Of a stretch of DNA of 64,000 bases, positions 9,160 through 18,150 are shown piece by piece. Location: positions 62,001 through 126,000 of the forward strand of contig NZ_QRDZ01000012.1 of the NCBI RefSeq assembly GCF_003386235.1, written 5' to 3'. Positions within the stretch are counted from its first letter, which is position 1, and the number at the start of each line of letters is the position of its first letter. The notes beneath the pieces were generated by a model. The model was not told where the DNA came from, ran no database searches, and worked only from the letters and a program-made list of their open reading frames with translations. The position numbers were made by a program, and so were the translations under genes. Source of the DNA: Cohnella phaseoli. GTDB lineage: Bacteria > Bacillota > Bacilli > Paenibacillales > Paenibacillaceae.

Positions 9160-10086
9160 ATGAAGTTCGTCGAGGTGAACGGAATCAAGCTGTCGCAGCT
9201 TATGATCGGCACGGGAGACATCAAGAAGTGGGGCAGCACGGAGATGCTGGATCAGTTCGTGGCGGCGGGAGGTACGGCAATCGATACGGCGCATCAATAT
9301 CGCGAGGCGGAAAAGATCGTCGGACAATGGCTGCGGGAGACGGGAAATCGGGATCGGGTGGTCATTCTGACCAAAGGAGCCCACCATGACGACGGCAGCC
9401 CGGGAGCCAGAGTTACTTCCGAAGCGATCCGCAAGGATCTATCCGAGAGTTTGGAGCGGCTTGGCACCGATCGCATCGACTTGTATGCGCTGCATCGGGA
9501 CGATCCTTCCGTTCCCGTAGGGCCGGTTATCGAAGAGCTGAACCGGCATCTCGAAGCAGGAACGGTGCGGGCGATCGGCGCTTCGAACTGGACTTATTTG
9601 CGAATCAAGGAAGCGAACGAATACGCCGCCAGCCACGGCTTAAAGGGCTTTATGTTCAACAGCGTCAACCTGAGCTTGGCTAAAGCCAACGAGCCTCGCT
9701 GGGAAGGTTGCGTATCGGCGGACGAGGCGACCAGCGACTGGCATAAGGCGAATCAGCTGCCGTTGCTGTCGTGGTCGGCGCAGGCGGGCGGATTTTTCGC
9801 CGGACTGTTCTCTCCTGAGGACCGTTCCAATGCGGAGATGGTCAGAGTGTATTACAACGAAGACAATTGGGAGCGATATCGCAGAGCGGTTAAGCTGGCT
9901 GAGATGAAAGGCGTTTCCTCAAATCAGATCGCCTTAGCGTTCGTGCTCAATCGTCCCTTCCCGACCGGAGCTATCATCGGCCCACGCAGTCAATCCGAGC
10001 TTAACGATTCCTTGCAGGCGATGAATATTGAGTTAACCGGGGAGCAGCTGGAATGGCTGAACCTGGAGAGAGAGGAGCTGGCGTAA
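9160..10086 (+). CDS. Aldo/keto reductase
   Basis: 308 residues from ATG 9160, with GGAGGGG 6-8 bases upstream; longer in-frame starts run through the operators and are not credible. Family features: GGTAIDTAHQYREAEKIVG near residue 34 with the catalytic Asp and Tyr, the Lys at LTKGAHH, LGTDRIDLYALHRDD with the His after strand 4, and ALAFVLNRPFPTGAIIGPRS near the C-terminus for the cofactor phosphate. It should reduce or oxidise a sugar or aldehyde with NAD(P)(H). First gene of the operon; it overlaps the next gene by one base (TAATG). The substrate is unknown; oxidation of a mannose- or inositol-derived sugar would fit. Confidence 0.9.
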   Translation: MKFVEVNGIKLSQLMIGTGDIKKWGSTEMLDQFVAAGGTAIDTAHQYREAEKIVGQWLRETGNRDRVVILTKGAHHDDGSPGARVTSEAIRKDLSESLERLGTDRIDLYALHRDDPSVPVGPVIEELNRHLEAGTVRAIGASNWTYLRIKEANEYAASHGLKGFMFNSVNLSLAKANEPRWEGCVSADEATSDWHKANQLPLLSWSAQAGGFFAGLFSPEDRSNAEMVRVYYNEDNWERYRRAVKLAEMKGVSSNQIALAFVLNRPFPTGAIIGPRSQSELNDSLQAMNIELTGEQLEWLNLEREELA

Positions 10087-10838
10087 TGAGAGAGAAGCTT
10101 GCGGCACAGCTGTTTACGGTGAGAAACGAGCTCAAACGCGATTTTATCGGGACGTTGAGAGAGCTGAAGAAGATGGGCTGGGCGGCCGTTCAAATCGACG
10201 GTCTGCACGGCAACGATCCGAAGGAAATTGCAGAGGCCATGCGGGAGCTCGGGCTTAAGACGGCAGGCATGCATGTCGGGTTGGAACGGATGAACAACGA
10301 CTTGGAAGCTGTGCTTGAAGAAGCGAGGCTGTTCGATACGAAGGACTTCATCTGCCATTCGCTGCCGGATCGACTGCAGAATGAAGATGGCTACCGTACT
10401 GTGCGCAGGGATTTGCTGGCCGTTTCGGAGAAAGTGTCTCATCTTGGCTTCCGCGTCGGCTACCATAATCACGACTTTGAATTTCATACGGAGATCGACG
10501 GGCGCTACGCTCTCGACTATGTGCTGGATTTGGACGCCGAACGTCCGATCTACGCGGAGATCGATACTTACTGGGTCAAGAAGGCGGACCTTGATCCGCT
10601 CCAATACATTAGCAAATATGCCAATCGGATGCCGATTCTTCACCTCAAGGATATGACTGCGGACGATCGGCGGTATTTCGCGGAAATCGGCAGCGGAGTT
10701 ATCGATTTCGCTCCGATCCTTCGCTGGGGCGAGGCGAACGGCGTCGAATGGTATGCCGTCGAACAGGACTACTGCCCGGGAAGTCCGCTCGACAGTCTGG
10801 CGAACAGCTTGGAATATTTGACGAAGAGGCTGCCGTGA
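10086..10838 (+). CDS. Sugar phosphate isomerase/epimerase (xylose isomerase-like TIM barrel)
   Basis: 250 residues; ATG 10086 shares its A with the TAA of the previous gene, with GGAG in the upstream coding end. Motifs of the AP_endonuc_2 / IolE-IolI-IolH superfamily are present: AAQLFTVRNELKRDF at the N-terminus, YHNHDFEF near residue 130 (metal-binding His and Glu), YAEIDTYWVKKA (Glu/Asp ligands) and HLKD near 190 followed by AEIGSGVIDF. These barrels bind one or two divalent metals and isomerise or dehydrate sugars and inosoles. Coupled to the reductase, it may catalyse an oxidation-isomerisation step on the released sugar. Confidence 0.85.
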   Translation: MREKLAAQLFTVRNELKRDFIGTLRELKKMGWAAVQIDGLHGNDPKEIAEAMRELGLKTAGMHVGLERMNNDLEAVLEEARLFDTKDFICHSLPDRLQNEDGYRTVRRDLLAVSEKVSHLGFRVGYHNHDFEFHTEIDGRYALDYVLDLDAERPIYAEIDTYWVKKADLDPLQYISKYANRMPILHLKDMTADDRRYFAEIGSGVIDFAPILRWGEANGVEWYAVEQDYCPGSPLDSLANSLEYLTKRLP

Positions 10839-10841
10839 TCG

Positions 10842-11582
10842 ATGTTGAGCGGTGTGGAACTGATATTCGATCCTAAAGTATGGCAGATTAGCAGCTGGGA
10901 GCTGACCCTTAGAATACTGCTTGCCCTCGTATTAGGCGGATTGATTGGACTGGAACGGGAGCTTGGCGGTCATTCCGCCGGCTTCCGGACGCATATTCTC
11001 GTGACGATGGGTTCCGCGATCATCGTGCTGCTATCCGCATACGGCTTCTCCTCGTTCGCTTCGGAACCGAACGTGCGGATGGACCCGGCCCGACTGGCCG
11101 CGCAGGTCATCAGCGGCATCGGTTTTCTCGGAGCGGGAACGATTATGCGCACGGGGTTGACCGTGTCGGGTCTGACGACGGCGGCGTCGCTGTGGGTATC
11201 CGCGGCGATCGGGCTGTCGGCCGGAGCGGGATTTTACTACTGCGCGATCATATCGACCTGTCTGGTGGTGATCAGTTTGTTTGTCCTGAACAAGGTAGAA
11301 AAGCTGTTCTCACGAACGAAGAAAATACGGGAAGTACAAATCAAAATGGACAGAAAGTCGGCGGGCCTGGGTGCCGTGCTGGCTTACCTGAATCGGAGCG
11401 GGCTGCAGATCAACAAGCTGACCGTGGACAACGAAGAGCAGTCCGATGCGCCGAGCGGACGCTGCTTGATTCTGCGCATTCAGGTCAAATTAAAGAAGGT
11501 AAAGAAATACGAGGAAGTGATCGCCGCGTTGGTCGGCATGGAAGGCGTCGTCGGTTTCGAAACGCTGGATATGACGGCATGA
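10842..11582 (+). CDS. MgtC/SapB family membrane protein
   Basis: 246 residues, ATG 10842 three bases behind the previous stop. The first ~150 residues hold hydrophobic helices with the family hallmarks: LGGLIGLERELGGHSAGFRT near residue 27, LVTMGSA, then AAQVISGIGFLGAGTIM near 86 and GLTTAASLWVSAAIGLSAG. The C-terminal ~90 residues are cytoplasmic, ACT-like in pattern (VQIKMDRKSAG to VVGFETLD). MgtC proteins respond to low Mg2+, acid or phosphate stress and modulate transport or ATP synthase. Its place between sugar enzymes and mannosidases is unexpected. Confidence 0.9.
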   Translation: MLSGVELIFDPKVWQISSWELTLRILLALVLGGLIGLERELGGHSAGFRTHILVTMGSAIIVLLSAYGFSSFASEPNVRMDPARLAAQVISGIGFLGAGTIMRTGLTVSGLTTAASLWVSAAIGLSAGAGFYYCAIISTCLVVISLFVLNKVEKLFSRTKKIREVQIKMDRKSAGLGAVLAYLNRSGLQINKLTVDNEEQSDAPSGRCLILRIQVKLKKVKKYEEVIAALVGMEGVVGFETLDMTA

Positions 11583-11619
11583 ATGCAGCCGGGCGGTCGG
11601 ATGGAAAGGAGCTTGAACT

Positions 11620-14600
11620 ATGCTGTTAACGGAATCGAAAATTAAGGAACGTCTGCAGGAGCTGGAAGCGACGAGGTATCGGGACGCAATTGCGATCGAA
11701 GCTTTCCGCTGGACGGAGGACGAGAGCGGCGAAGTCGCTCCCAAGCCTCCTCAAGCTGAGGGGAGCGAGACGATCCGGCTCGGAGAGACTTGGGTCGGAC
11801 GAGACAGATATGCATGGCTTTCGCATACCGCGACTGTTCCGCAGCAGTGGGCTGGACGCAAAGTGATTGGCCGCTTTGACTTCGGCGAGACCGGAGGAGG
11901 CAACAACTCGGGATTCGAATCGTTGTTCTACTTGAACGGCGCGCCATATCAAGGCGTCGATTCCAACCACACGGAAGTCTTTTTCCCGCAGGAGACGGTC
12001 GGAACCGACATTCGGATCGATATCCGGCTGTGGTCGGGGCTTGAAGGCGGAGGCCCGCCGAAGCCGCGCAAACATACGATCCAGGTGGCCGAGCTTTGCT
12101 GGCTGGATGAGGCAACGGACGATTATTACTATACGGCGCGCGCTGCGCTCGAGACGATCAAGACGCTGGACGCCAACCATCCCGACCGCATTCAGCTTGT
12201 GAACGCGCTGGATCGCTCGCTGCTTAAAATCGACTGGTCCTATCCTCGTTCGGAAGCGTTTTACTCTTCGGTGAGCGAGGCTCGCGATTCGCTTCGCTCT
12301 GATGTGGCCGCTATCGAAAAGCATTCCCGCGTTACGGTGACTTGCATCGGCCATACGCACATCGACGTGGCGTGGCTGTGGCGGCTCAAGCATACTCGCG
12401 AGAAATGCGCCCGTTCGTTCTCGACCGTGCTGCGGTTGATGGAGCTGTTCCCGGACTATGTCTTTTTGCAAACGCAGCCTCAGCTCTACGAATACGTGAA
12501 GAACGATTTTCCGGAAATCTACGAGAAAATCAAGGAGCGTGTCCAGGAAGGCCGCTGGGAAGCGGCCGGGGGCATGTGGCTGGAAGCCGATTGCAACCTG
12601 ACGTCCGGCGAATCGCTCGTGCGCCAGTTGCTGTTCGGAACCCGTCTGTTCCGCGAGGAATTCGGCTCGGAATGCCGCTATTTGTGGTTGCCTGACGTAT
12701 TCGGCTATAGCTGGGCTTTGCCGCAAATTTTGAAGAAATCCGGCATCGATACGTTTATGACGACCAAAATCAGCTGGAGCCAGTTCAACCGGATGCCGCA
12801 CGATACGTTCCGCTGGCGCGGCATCGACGGCTCCGAGGTGCTCACCCATTTCATTACGACGCCCGACGAGCACGACAGCCCTTACTATACTTACAACGGG
12901 GTCGTCGAAGCGCAAATGGTCAAGGGCATCTGGGACAACTACCGCGATAAAAATATCAACGAAGAGCTGCTGCTGTCGTACGGCTACGGAGACGGAGGCG
13001 GAGGCGTCAACCGCGAAATGCTGGAGATGCGCCGCAGATTGGACGAAATGCCGGGGCTGCCCCATGTGAAGACCGGAACGGCCGACGCTTACTTCCAAGG
13101 CCTTCAAGAACGCGTCGCCAACACCGATCAGTACGTTCACACTTGGGACGGCGAGCTGTACCTGGAATTCCACCGGGGCACATATACGAGCCAAGCGTAT
13201 AACAAGCGGATGAACCGCAAGCTGGAGCTGGGCTACCGCGAGGCGGAATGGTTGGGCGCTTTCGCGAGCCTTCTGAACGGAGATTGGTCCGCTTATCGCC
13301 AAGCCGACTTAAACGCAGGCTGGAAAATTATTTTGCGCAATCAGTTCCACGATATCATTCCCGGCTCCTCCATCAAGGAAGTGTACGAGGACAGCACGAA
13401 GGAGTATGCCGAGGCGAAGCAGACGGTCGACTCGGCTTGGGCGCACGCGACGAACGCCGTTCTTGCGCAGAAGGCGAAAGCGGTAACGGTATTCAACTCC
13501 TCGCCGTGGACGCGCAGCGACCTGGCCGAAGTGACGTTGCCTGAAGGCGCGGCAGACGGAGAGTGGATCGACGCGCAAGGCCGGATCCTTCCCGCAGAGC
13601 GCAAAGGAGATCGTTGGAACGTCAAGGTGGAAACGCCGGCAATGGGCTATGCGACGATCGGGTTCCGGCCATCCGCCGACAAGGGCTCTCAAGAGACAGC
13701 GTTCCGCTTCGAACAATCCGGCATCGACACGCCGCATTATCGGATCGACTGGAACGAAGCCGGCCAATTAACCGGAGTATGGGATAAGGCCGCAGGCAAG
13801 CAGGTGCTGGCGGACGGAGAGCGCGGCAACGTGCTTCAGGTGTTCGAGGACAAGCCGCTTATGTTCGACGCGTGGGACATCGATATTTACTATCAGCAGA
13901 AAATGCGCGAGGTGACCGAGCTGCAATCGGTTGAGCTGATTCACAACGGCTCGCTTTCGGCTTCCGTTCGCTTTGTCTGGAAGTATATGAATTCCACGAT
14001 TTCGCAGGTGCTGCATGTATATGCGGACTCCAGACGCATCGACTTCGCGACAGAGGTCGACTGGCAGGAGCGGCAGCAGCTCTTGAAGGCGGCGTTCCCG
14101 GTCGCGGTGCGCTCGACTGAGGCGACCTACGACATTCAATTCGGCAACGTCAAGCGTCCGACGCACTGGAATACGAGCTGGGACTGGGCGAGATTCGAGT
14201 CGGTCGGCCACCAGTGGGCCGATCTGTCCGAGCGCGGCTACGGCGTCAGTCTGCTCAACGATTGCAAATACGGCTATGACATCAAGGGGCATACGATGCG
14301 CCTGAGCCTGATCAAGTCGGCGATCGAACCCGATCCCGATGCGGACAGAGGACATCACGAATTCACGTATGCGCTGCTCCCGCATCAAGGAGACTGGTAC
14401 GAGGGCGGCACGGTCAAAGAGGCGTGGGCGCTCAACAACCCACTGCGCACCGGCGCAGGCGCTACGGCGAAAGCGGAAGCTTCCCTGCTCCGTGTGTCCT
14501 CCGATAACGTTATGATCGACGCGGTCAAGAAGGCGGAGGACTCGGACAGTCTGATCGTCCGGCTGCACGATTATTCCGGCATGCGGGAGAAAGTCGTCCT

Positions 14601-14742
14601 GACCAGCGATCTGAATGTCGTCTCCTGGCAGGAATGCGACCTGATGGAACGACCGATTGGCGAGCCGCAAGCCGCCGATCGCGTTGAGTTCAATCTGCTG
14701 CCGTACGAGCTCAGAACGTTTAAGCTCGACATTCGGGCTTAG
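11620..14742 (+). CDS. GH38 alpha-mannosidase
   Basis: 1040 residues, a normal length for the family. An N-terminal ~230-residue beta domain is followed by the GH38 catalytic barrel: GHTHIDVAWLW at about 243 (zinc ligands His and Asp), LPDVFGYSWALPQIL with the nucleophile Asp359, and NQFHDIIPGSS with a zinc-ligand His577, then a long beta-sandwich C-terminus. It removes terminal alpha-linked mannose with retention, using Zn2+. No signal peptide, so it acts on imported oligosaccharides. ATG 11620 follows GAAAGGAGC. GH125 follows directly, the same pairing used by streptococci to strip host high-mannose glycans. Confidence 0.97.
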   Translation: MLLTESKIKERLQELEATRYRDAIAIEAFRWTEDESGEVAPKPPQAEGSETIRLGETWVGRDRYAWLSHTATVPQQWAGRKVIGRFDFGETGGGNNSGFESLFYLNGAPYQGVDSNHTEVFFPQETVGTDIRIDIRLWSGLEGGGPPKPRKHTIQVAELCWLDEATDDYYYTARAALETIKTLDANHPDRIQLVNALDRSLLKIDWSYPRSEAFYSSVSEARDSLRSDVAAIEKHSRVTVTCIGHTHIDVAWLWRLKHTREKCARSFSTVLRLMELFPDYVFLQTQPQLYEYVKNDFPEIYEKIKERVQEGRWEAAGGMWLEADCNLTSGESLVRQLLFGTRLFREEFGSECRYLWLPDVFGYSWALPQILKKSGIDTFMTTKISWSQFNRMPHDTFRWRGIDGSEVLTHFITTPDEHDSPYYTYNGVVEAQMVKGIWDNYRDKNINEELLLSYGYGDGGGGVNREMLEMRRRLDEMPGLPHVKTGTADAYFQGLQERVANTDQYVHTWDGELYLEFHRGTYTSQAYNKRMNRKLELGYREAEWLGAFASLLNGDWSAYRQADLNAGWKIILRNQFHDIIPGSSIKEVYEDSTKEYAEAKQTVDSAWAHATNAVLAQKAKAVTVFNSSPWTRSDLAEVTLPEGAADGEWIDAQGRILPAERKGDRWNVKVETPAMGYATIGFRPSADKGSQETAFRFEQSGIDTPHYRIDWNEAGQLTGVWDKAAGKQVLADGERGNVLQVFEDKPLMFDAWDIDIYYQQKMREVTELQSVELIHNGSLSASVRFVWKYMNSTISQVLHVYADSRRIDFATEVDWQERQQLLKAAFPVAVRSTEATYDIQFGNVKRPTHWNTSWDWARFESVGHQWADLSERGYGVSLLNDCKYGYDIKGHTMRLSLIKSAIEPDPDADRGHHEFTYALLPHQGDWYEGGTVKEAWALNNPLRTGAGATAKAEASLLRVSSDNVMIDAVKKAEDSDSLIVRLHDYSGMREKVVLTSDLNVVSWQECDLMERPIGEPQAADRVEFNLLPYELRTFKLDIRA

Positions 14743-14760
14743 ATGAAGGAGGAACGAAGC

Positions 14761-16056
14761 ATGAACGACGATTACAGCCGTTATCCGGAGGCGATGCAGA
14801 GACTGTTCGCGGAAGCGGACAAGAAGCTTGCCGGCCGTCCGAAGCTGCTGGGCATGTTCAAGCGCTGCTTCGCCAGCACGCTGGAGACGACGACCAAACG
14901 GATGGAGGACGGCTCGACATTCGTCATTACCGGCGATATTCCCGCGATGTGGCTGCGCGATTCCAGCGCCCAGGTAAGGCATTACATTCCGCTGGCTGCG
15001 GAGGATGCCGAGCTTGGCGCTATGATCGAAGGAGTCGTGCGTCGGCAGATGATGTATGTCGGCATCGATCCGTACGCCAATGCGTTTAACGAAAGCCCGA
15101 ACGACGAGCGCTACGACGAAGACCTCACCGATCTTAATCCGTGGGTGTGGGAGCGCAAATACGAGATCGATTCGCTCTGTTATCCGGTGCAGCTCAGCTA
15201 TTTGTACTGGAAGGCGACGGGGCGGACCGCGATGTTCGACGAGCAGTACCGTTCCGCTCTCCGCCGCATTTTGCAGCTATGGGAGACGGAACAGCATCAC
15301 GACGCGCAATCTTCCTATCGGTTTCAGCGATTCGATTGCCCGCCGACCGATACGCTTCGCAACGGTGGCAAAGGCATGCCGGTAAATTACACCGGCATGA
15401 CCTGGTCGGGCTTTAGGCCGAGCGACGACGCTTGCACGTTCGGGTACTTGGTTCCCTCCAATATGTTCGCTGCCGTCGTTCTCGGATACATGGCCGAAAT
15501 TGCGGACCAGGTGTACCGGGACGAAAGGCTGCGCCGCAAGGCGGAGCGGCTGAAAGAGGAGATCGAGTTCGGTATCGAAGCTTACGGCACGCTCTTTCAC
15601 CCGAAATACGGGAAAATCTACGCCTACGAAACGGACGGATACGGCAACCATCATTTGATGGACGACGCCAACGTACCTAGCTTGCTGTCGATTCCGTATC
15701 TCGGATATCGTTCAGCGGACGACCCGGTGTATCGCAATACGAGACGTTTTATTCTCAGCGAGGACAATCCGTATTATTATGAAGGTACGGCTGCGAGCGG
15801 CATCGGAAGTCCGCATACGCCGCATCGCTATATTTGGCACATCGCCCTCTCTATGCAGGGACTGACTTCCCGCGACCCGCAGGAGGCTGTGCGGCTGCTC
15901 GATACGTTGCTGGCGACGGATGCAGACACCGGCTTTATGCATGAAGGCTTTCACGCCGACGATCCTCAGCTCTACACTCGGCCGTGGTTTGCTTGGTCGA
16001 ACAGCCTGTTCGCAGAGTTCGTGCACGGCTTGATGCGCCAAGGAGCATTCGATTGA
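14761..16056 (+). CDS. GH125 exo-alpha-1,6-mannosidase
   Basis: 431 residues from ATG 14761, chosen over an ATG at 14743 because AAGGAGGA lies 7 bases upstream. An (alpha/alpha)6-barrel protein of the former DUF1237 family: PAMWLRDSSAQV with the likely catalytic acid Asp67, NEWVWERKYEID-like NPWVWERKYEIDSLC, GMTWSGFRPSDDACTFGYLV, and EGTAASGIGSPHTP near the C-terminus. GH125 enzymes invert and are specific for non-reducing alpha-1,6-mannose, complementing the broader GH38 enzyme upstream. Cytoplasmic; 18 bases separate it from the mannosidase stop. Confidence 0.95.
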   Translation: MNDDYSRYPEAMQRLFAEADKKLAGRPKLLGMFKRCFASTLETTTKRMEDGSTFVITGDIPAMWLRDSSAQVRHYIPLAAEDAELGAMIEGVVRRQMMYVGIDPYANAFNESPNDERYDEDLTDLNPWVWERKYEIDSLCYPVQLSYLYWKATGRTAMFDEQYRSALRRILQLWETEQHHDAQSSYRFQRFDCPPTDTLRNGGKGMPVNYTGMTWSGFRPSDDACTFGYLVPSNMFAAVVLGYMAEIADQVYRDERLRRKAERLKEEIEFGIEAYGTLFHPKYGKIYAYETDGYGNHHLMDDANVPSLLSIPYLGYRSADDPVYRNTRRFILSEDNPYYYEGTAASGIGSPHTPHRYIWHIALSMQGLTSRDPQEAVRLLDTLLATDADTGFMHEGFHADDPQLYTRPWFAWSNSLFAEFVHGLMRQGAFD

Positions 16057-16073
16057 CGAAAGGAAGATAGGCT

Positions 16074-16793
16074 ATGCGCCGAACGATGGTTGCCGCCCAT
16101 ACGGGCTGCGGGATTCATCCCGATAATACGATGGCTTCTTTCTATGAAGGAATGGAGCTGGGCGCCGACATCGTCGAAGTGGACGTGCGCGTTACCCGCG
16201 AGGGACGCGCCATCCTGCTTCATGACGATTCGCCCTATTTGCGCACGCACGCCTACGAACAGTTGAACGATTCGAGCGTTCGGGGCCTGCTCGACCCGAT
16301 TTATGCAGAGCACGAAATCGCTACCCTGGAGCAGGTGCTGCAAGCCTCCGATCCTCAAGGAACAAAGCTGAATCTGGATCTGAAATCGGCCGACAGCATC
16401 GAGCCGACCGTCAGACTGATTCGGGAATTCGAGGCGCAAAAACGCACGTTTATTACGGGGTGCTCGGATCGCATAACAGAGCTGTATCCCGACATTCAAG
16501 TGATGCAGAATACGCCCGATTGGCTGACGATGGAGCAGATGGAACGCTACGGGGACTTTGCGGAAGCGGTTTGCGCGGAAGCGCGGCGCGGCGGATACGC
16601 CGGCCTGAACATGAACGGCTTTACCTGTCTGCCCCCGATCGTGAAATATGCGCATGCCGCAGGACTGAAGGTATGGGTCTATACGATTAACGAACGTCCG
16701 CTCATGGAGTGGTTTCTCGGCATGGGCGTAGACGCCATAACGACGAGAGCGCCGAGGCTGCTGCTGGAGCTTGCGAATGGCGCAAAAAATTAA
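16074..16793 (+). CDS. Divergent glycerophosphodiester phosphodiesterase (GDPD-like)
   Basis: 239 residues with the GDPD barrel pattern: AAHTGCGIHPDNT at 7-19, ADIVEVDVRVT at 31, ILLHDD with His50, LNLDLKS at 99 and VWVYTINERPLMEWFLGMGVDAITTRAP at the end. Two points differ from usual sequences. The HRG motif is HTG (Arg replaced by Thr10), and two acidic metal-ligand positions that are normally Glu are Asp (Asp17 in place of Glu of PENT, Asp102 in place of Glu of the LNxExK motif). The two histidines are kept. It should be a metal phosphodiesterase, but perhaps with a changed metal or substrate. No signal peptide. Last gene before the transporter promoter. Confidence 0.85.
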   Translation: MRRTMVAAHTGCGIHPDNTMASFYEGMELGADIVEVDVRVTREGRAILLHDDSPYLRTHAYEQLNDSSVRGLLDPIYAEHEIATLEQVLQASDPQGTKLNLDLKSADSIEPTVRLIREFEAQKRTFITGCSDRITELYPDIQVMQNTPDWLTMEQMERYGDFAEAVCAEARRGGYAGLNMNGFTCLPPIVKYAHAAGLKVWVYTINERPLMEWFLGMGVDAITTRAPRLLLELANGAKN

Positions 16794-16822
16794 AAATACC
16801 TGTAGCCAAGAGGAGAATTATT

Positions 16823-16852
16823 TGATATAATTCACTCATGGAAAGCGCTTTC
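16823..16852 (+). promoter_or_regulatory. Extended -10 promoter with CcpA-type (cre-like) palindrome at the start point
   Basis: TGATATAAT (16823-16831) is a perfect extended -10 (TGnTATAAT); no good -35 is visible. Ten bases downstream lies the 12-bp palindrome GAAAGCGCTTTC (16841-16852), the core of strong catabolite-response elements, placed over the expected start point. This would make the sugar transporter sensitive to preferred carbon sources. The leader to the first permease is then about 360 bases. Confidence 0.65.
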
Positions 16853-16883
16853 TAAAACAAAGCGCAATTTTTTAACAAGCGAC

Positions 16884-16897
16884 TGGTAACGATTTCA
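16884..16897. promoter_or_regulatory. LacI-type operator, degenerate copy
   Basis: TGGTAACGATTTCA matches the opposite orientation of the locus palindrome (TGGTATCGATTCCA) at 12 of 14 bases. It lies 32 bases downstream of the cre-like site in the transporter leader. Confidence 0.4.
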
Positions 16898-16986
16898 GAA
16901 AAGAGGAGTACGAGGCTCAGACAGGCGAAAGCTTCCGGTTTGAATTTCCAAAGAATTAGTTTTTCGCCGCTTTTACACAGTTTTTA

Positions 16987-17004
16987 CATTCGGTTAACCG
17001 AATG
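16987..17004. promoter_or_regulatory. Perfect 18-bp palindrome in the transporter leader
   Basis: CATTCGGTTAACCGAATG is perfectly self-complementary with no loop, so it is better explained as a protein-binding site than an RNA hairpin. It is unlike the other palindromes of the locus. The surrounding leader (16853-17202) has no credible gene. Confidence 0.5.
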
Positions 17005-17155
17005 GGGTTGTACGGAGTCTCCAAATCAGCTACGATCTCTTTGACAGTAGTTCCATTTTCAGGGGAGAAAAGCTTTTGCAGGACGTTCAACAACCGGTAA
17101 TTCTGTAAAGGGGGAGGATCGAACGGGGAGCTAATAAAGTTTTTGAAACTCATTA

Positions 17156-17169
17156 TGGAATCGATACCA
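17156..17169. promoter_or_regulatory. LacI-type operator upstream of the transporter genes
   Basis: An exact copy of TGGAATCGATACCA, identical to the sites at 9059 and 9104, 33 bases before the first permease start. With the upstream operators it links the two transcription units to one regulator. Confidence 0.75.
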
Positions 17170-17202
17170 GACGAAATTTCGAAAAGAAGGTGATTCCCGC
17201 CA

Positions 17203-18150
17203 ATGAAGCAAACGAACGCCGCGCCGGCGCTGCAGGCTCCAAAACGGAGGCTCTGGAAGGAAATACTGAAGCACCGGTACCTATACATGATGGTGTTGCC
17301 TTGTATCGTTTTCTTTATCATTTTCAACTACATTCCGATGGGCGGGCTGCTCCTTGCCTTTAAGGATTACAAGTTCAACAAAGGGATTTTAGGAAGTCCG
17401 TGGGTCGGCTTCGATTACTTCCAGACCTTCTTTAATTCCTATCAAAGCGGAATGTTAATCAAGAACACGCTGATTATTAGCGGAATGAAGCTGTTTCTGT
17501 ACCTGCCGTTCCCGATCATTCTCGCCTTGATGTTTAACGAGATTCGGAACAAATGGTTCAAAAATATTTCTCAAAGCATTCTTTACTTGCCGCACTTTAT
17601 TTCCTGGGTCGTCGTCGTTGGTTTGGTCCAACGCATTCTCGCTCCCGACACAGGTTTGCTTAACCAGTTTATCTCCGGAATGGGCGGAGACGGAAGCACC
17701 TTCTTCATGATGGAACCGGACTACTTCTACCAGATCATGTTCGGAAGTCATCTGTGGAAGTCGATCGGTTGGGACTCGATCATCTACATGGCAGCCATCG
17801 CCGGAGTAAATCCCGACATGTACGAGGCGGCCAAGATTGACGGCGCCGGCAAACTGCGGGAAGTGTGGAGCATTACGATTCCGTCGATTACGCCGACCAT
17901 TGTCATCCTGTTCATTTTGTCGCTGGGTAACATTTTGTCCGCCGGTTTCGATCAGCTTTACCTGCTGCGAACGCCGGGGAATATGCATCTAGCGGATATA
18001 CTTGATACCTACATTATTCAAATAGGCTTGCAGGGCGGGCAATATGGCTACGCAACGGCAGTCGGCATGATGCAAGGGGTAATCGGATTGATTCTGGTCG
18101 TACTAGCGAACAAAATTTCTCGCAAGGTATCCGATACCGCATTGTGGTAA
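17203..18150 (+). CDS. Carbohydrate ABC transporter permease, LplB-like
   Basis: 315 residues, ATG 17203 after AAGAAGGTGATT. A basic cytoplasmic N-terminus, then a membrane segment YLYMMVLPCIVFFIIFNYIP, about six transmembrane helices and the EAA loop YEAAKIDGAGKLREVWSITIP that docks onto the ATPase. This is the binding-protein-dependent (MalF/LplB) class. Together with the genes at 18235 and 20047 it forms an importer. No ATPase is encoded here, as is common for this class, which shares a general MsmX-type ATPase. The neighbouring mannosidases suggest alpha-manno-oligosaccharides as cargo. Confidence 0.95.
   Translation: MKQTNAAPALQAPKRRLWKEILKHRYLYMMVLPCIVFFIIFNYIPMGGLLLAFKDYKFNKGILGSPWVGFDYFQTFFNSYQSGMLIKNTLIISGMKLFLYLPFPIILALMFNEIRNKWFKNISQSILYLPHFISWVVVVGLVQRILAPDTGLLNQFISGMGGDGSTFFMMEPDYFYQIMFGSHLWKSIGWDSIIYMAAIAGVNPDMYEAAKIDGAGKLREVWSITIPSITPTIVILFILSLGNILSAGFDQLYLLRTPGNMHLADILDTYIIQIGLQGGQYGYATAVGMMQGVIGLILVVLANKISRKVSDTALW

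Noticed and set aside
11626..14982. Two long minus-strand frames (558 and 404 residues)
   Set aside because: Antisense shadows of the GH38 and GH125 genes without recognisable protein features.
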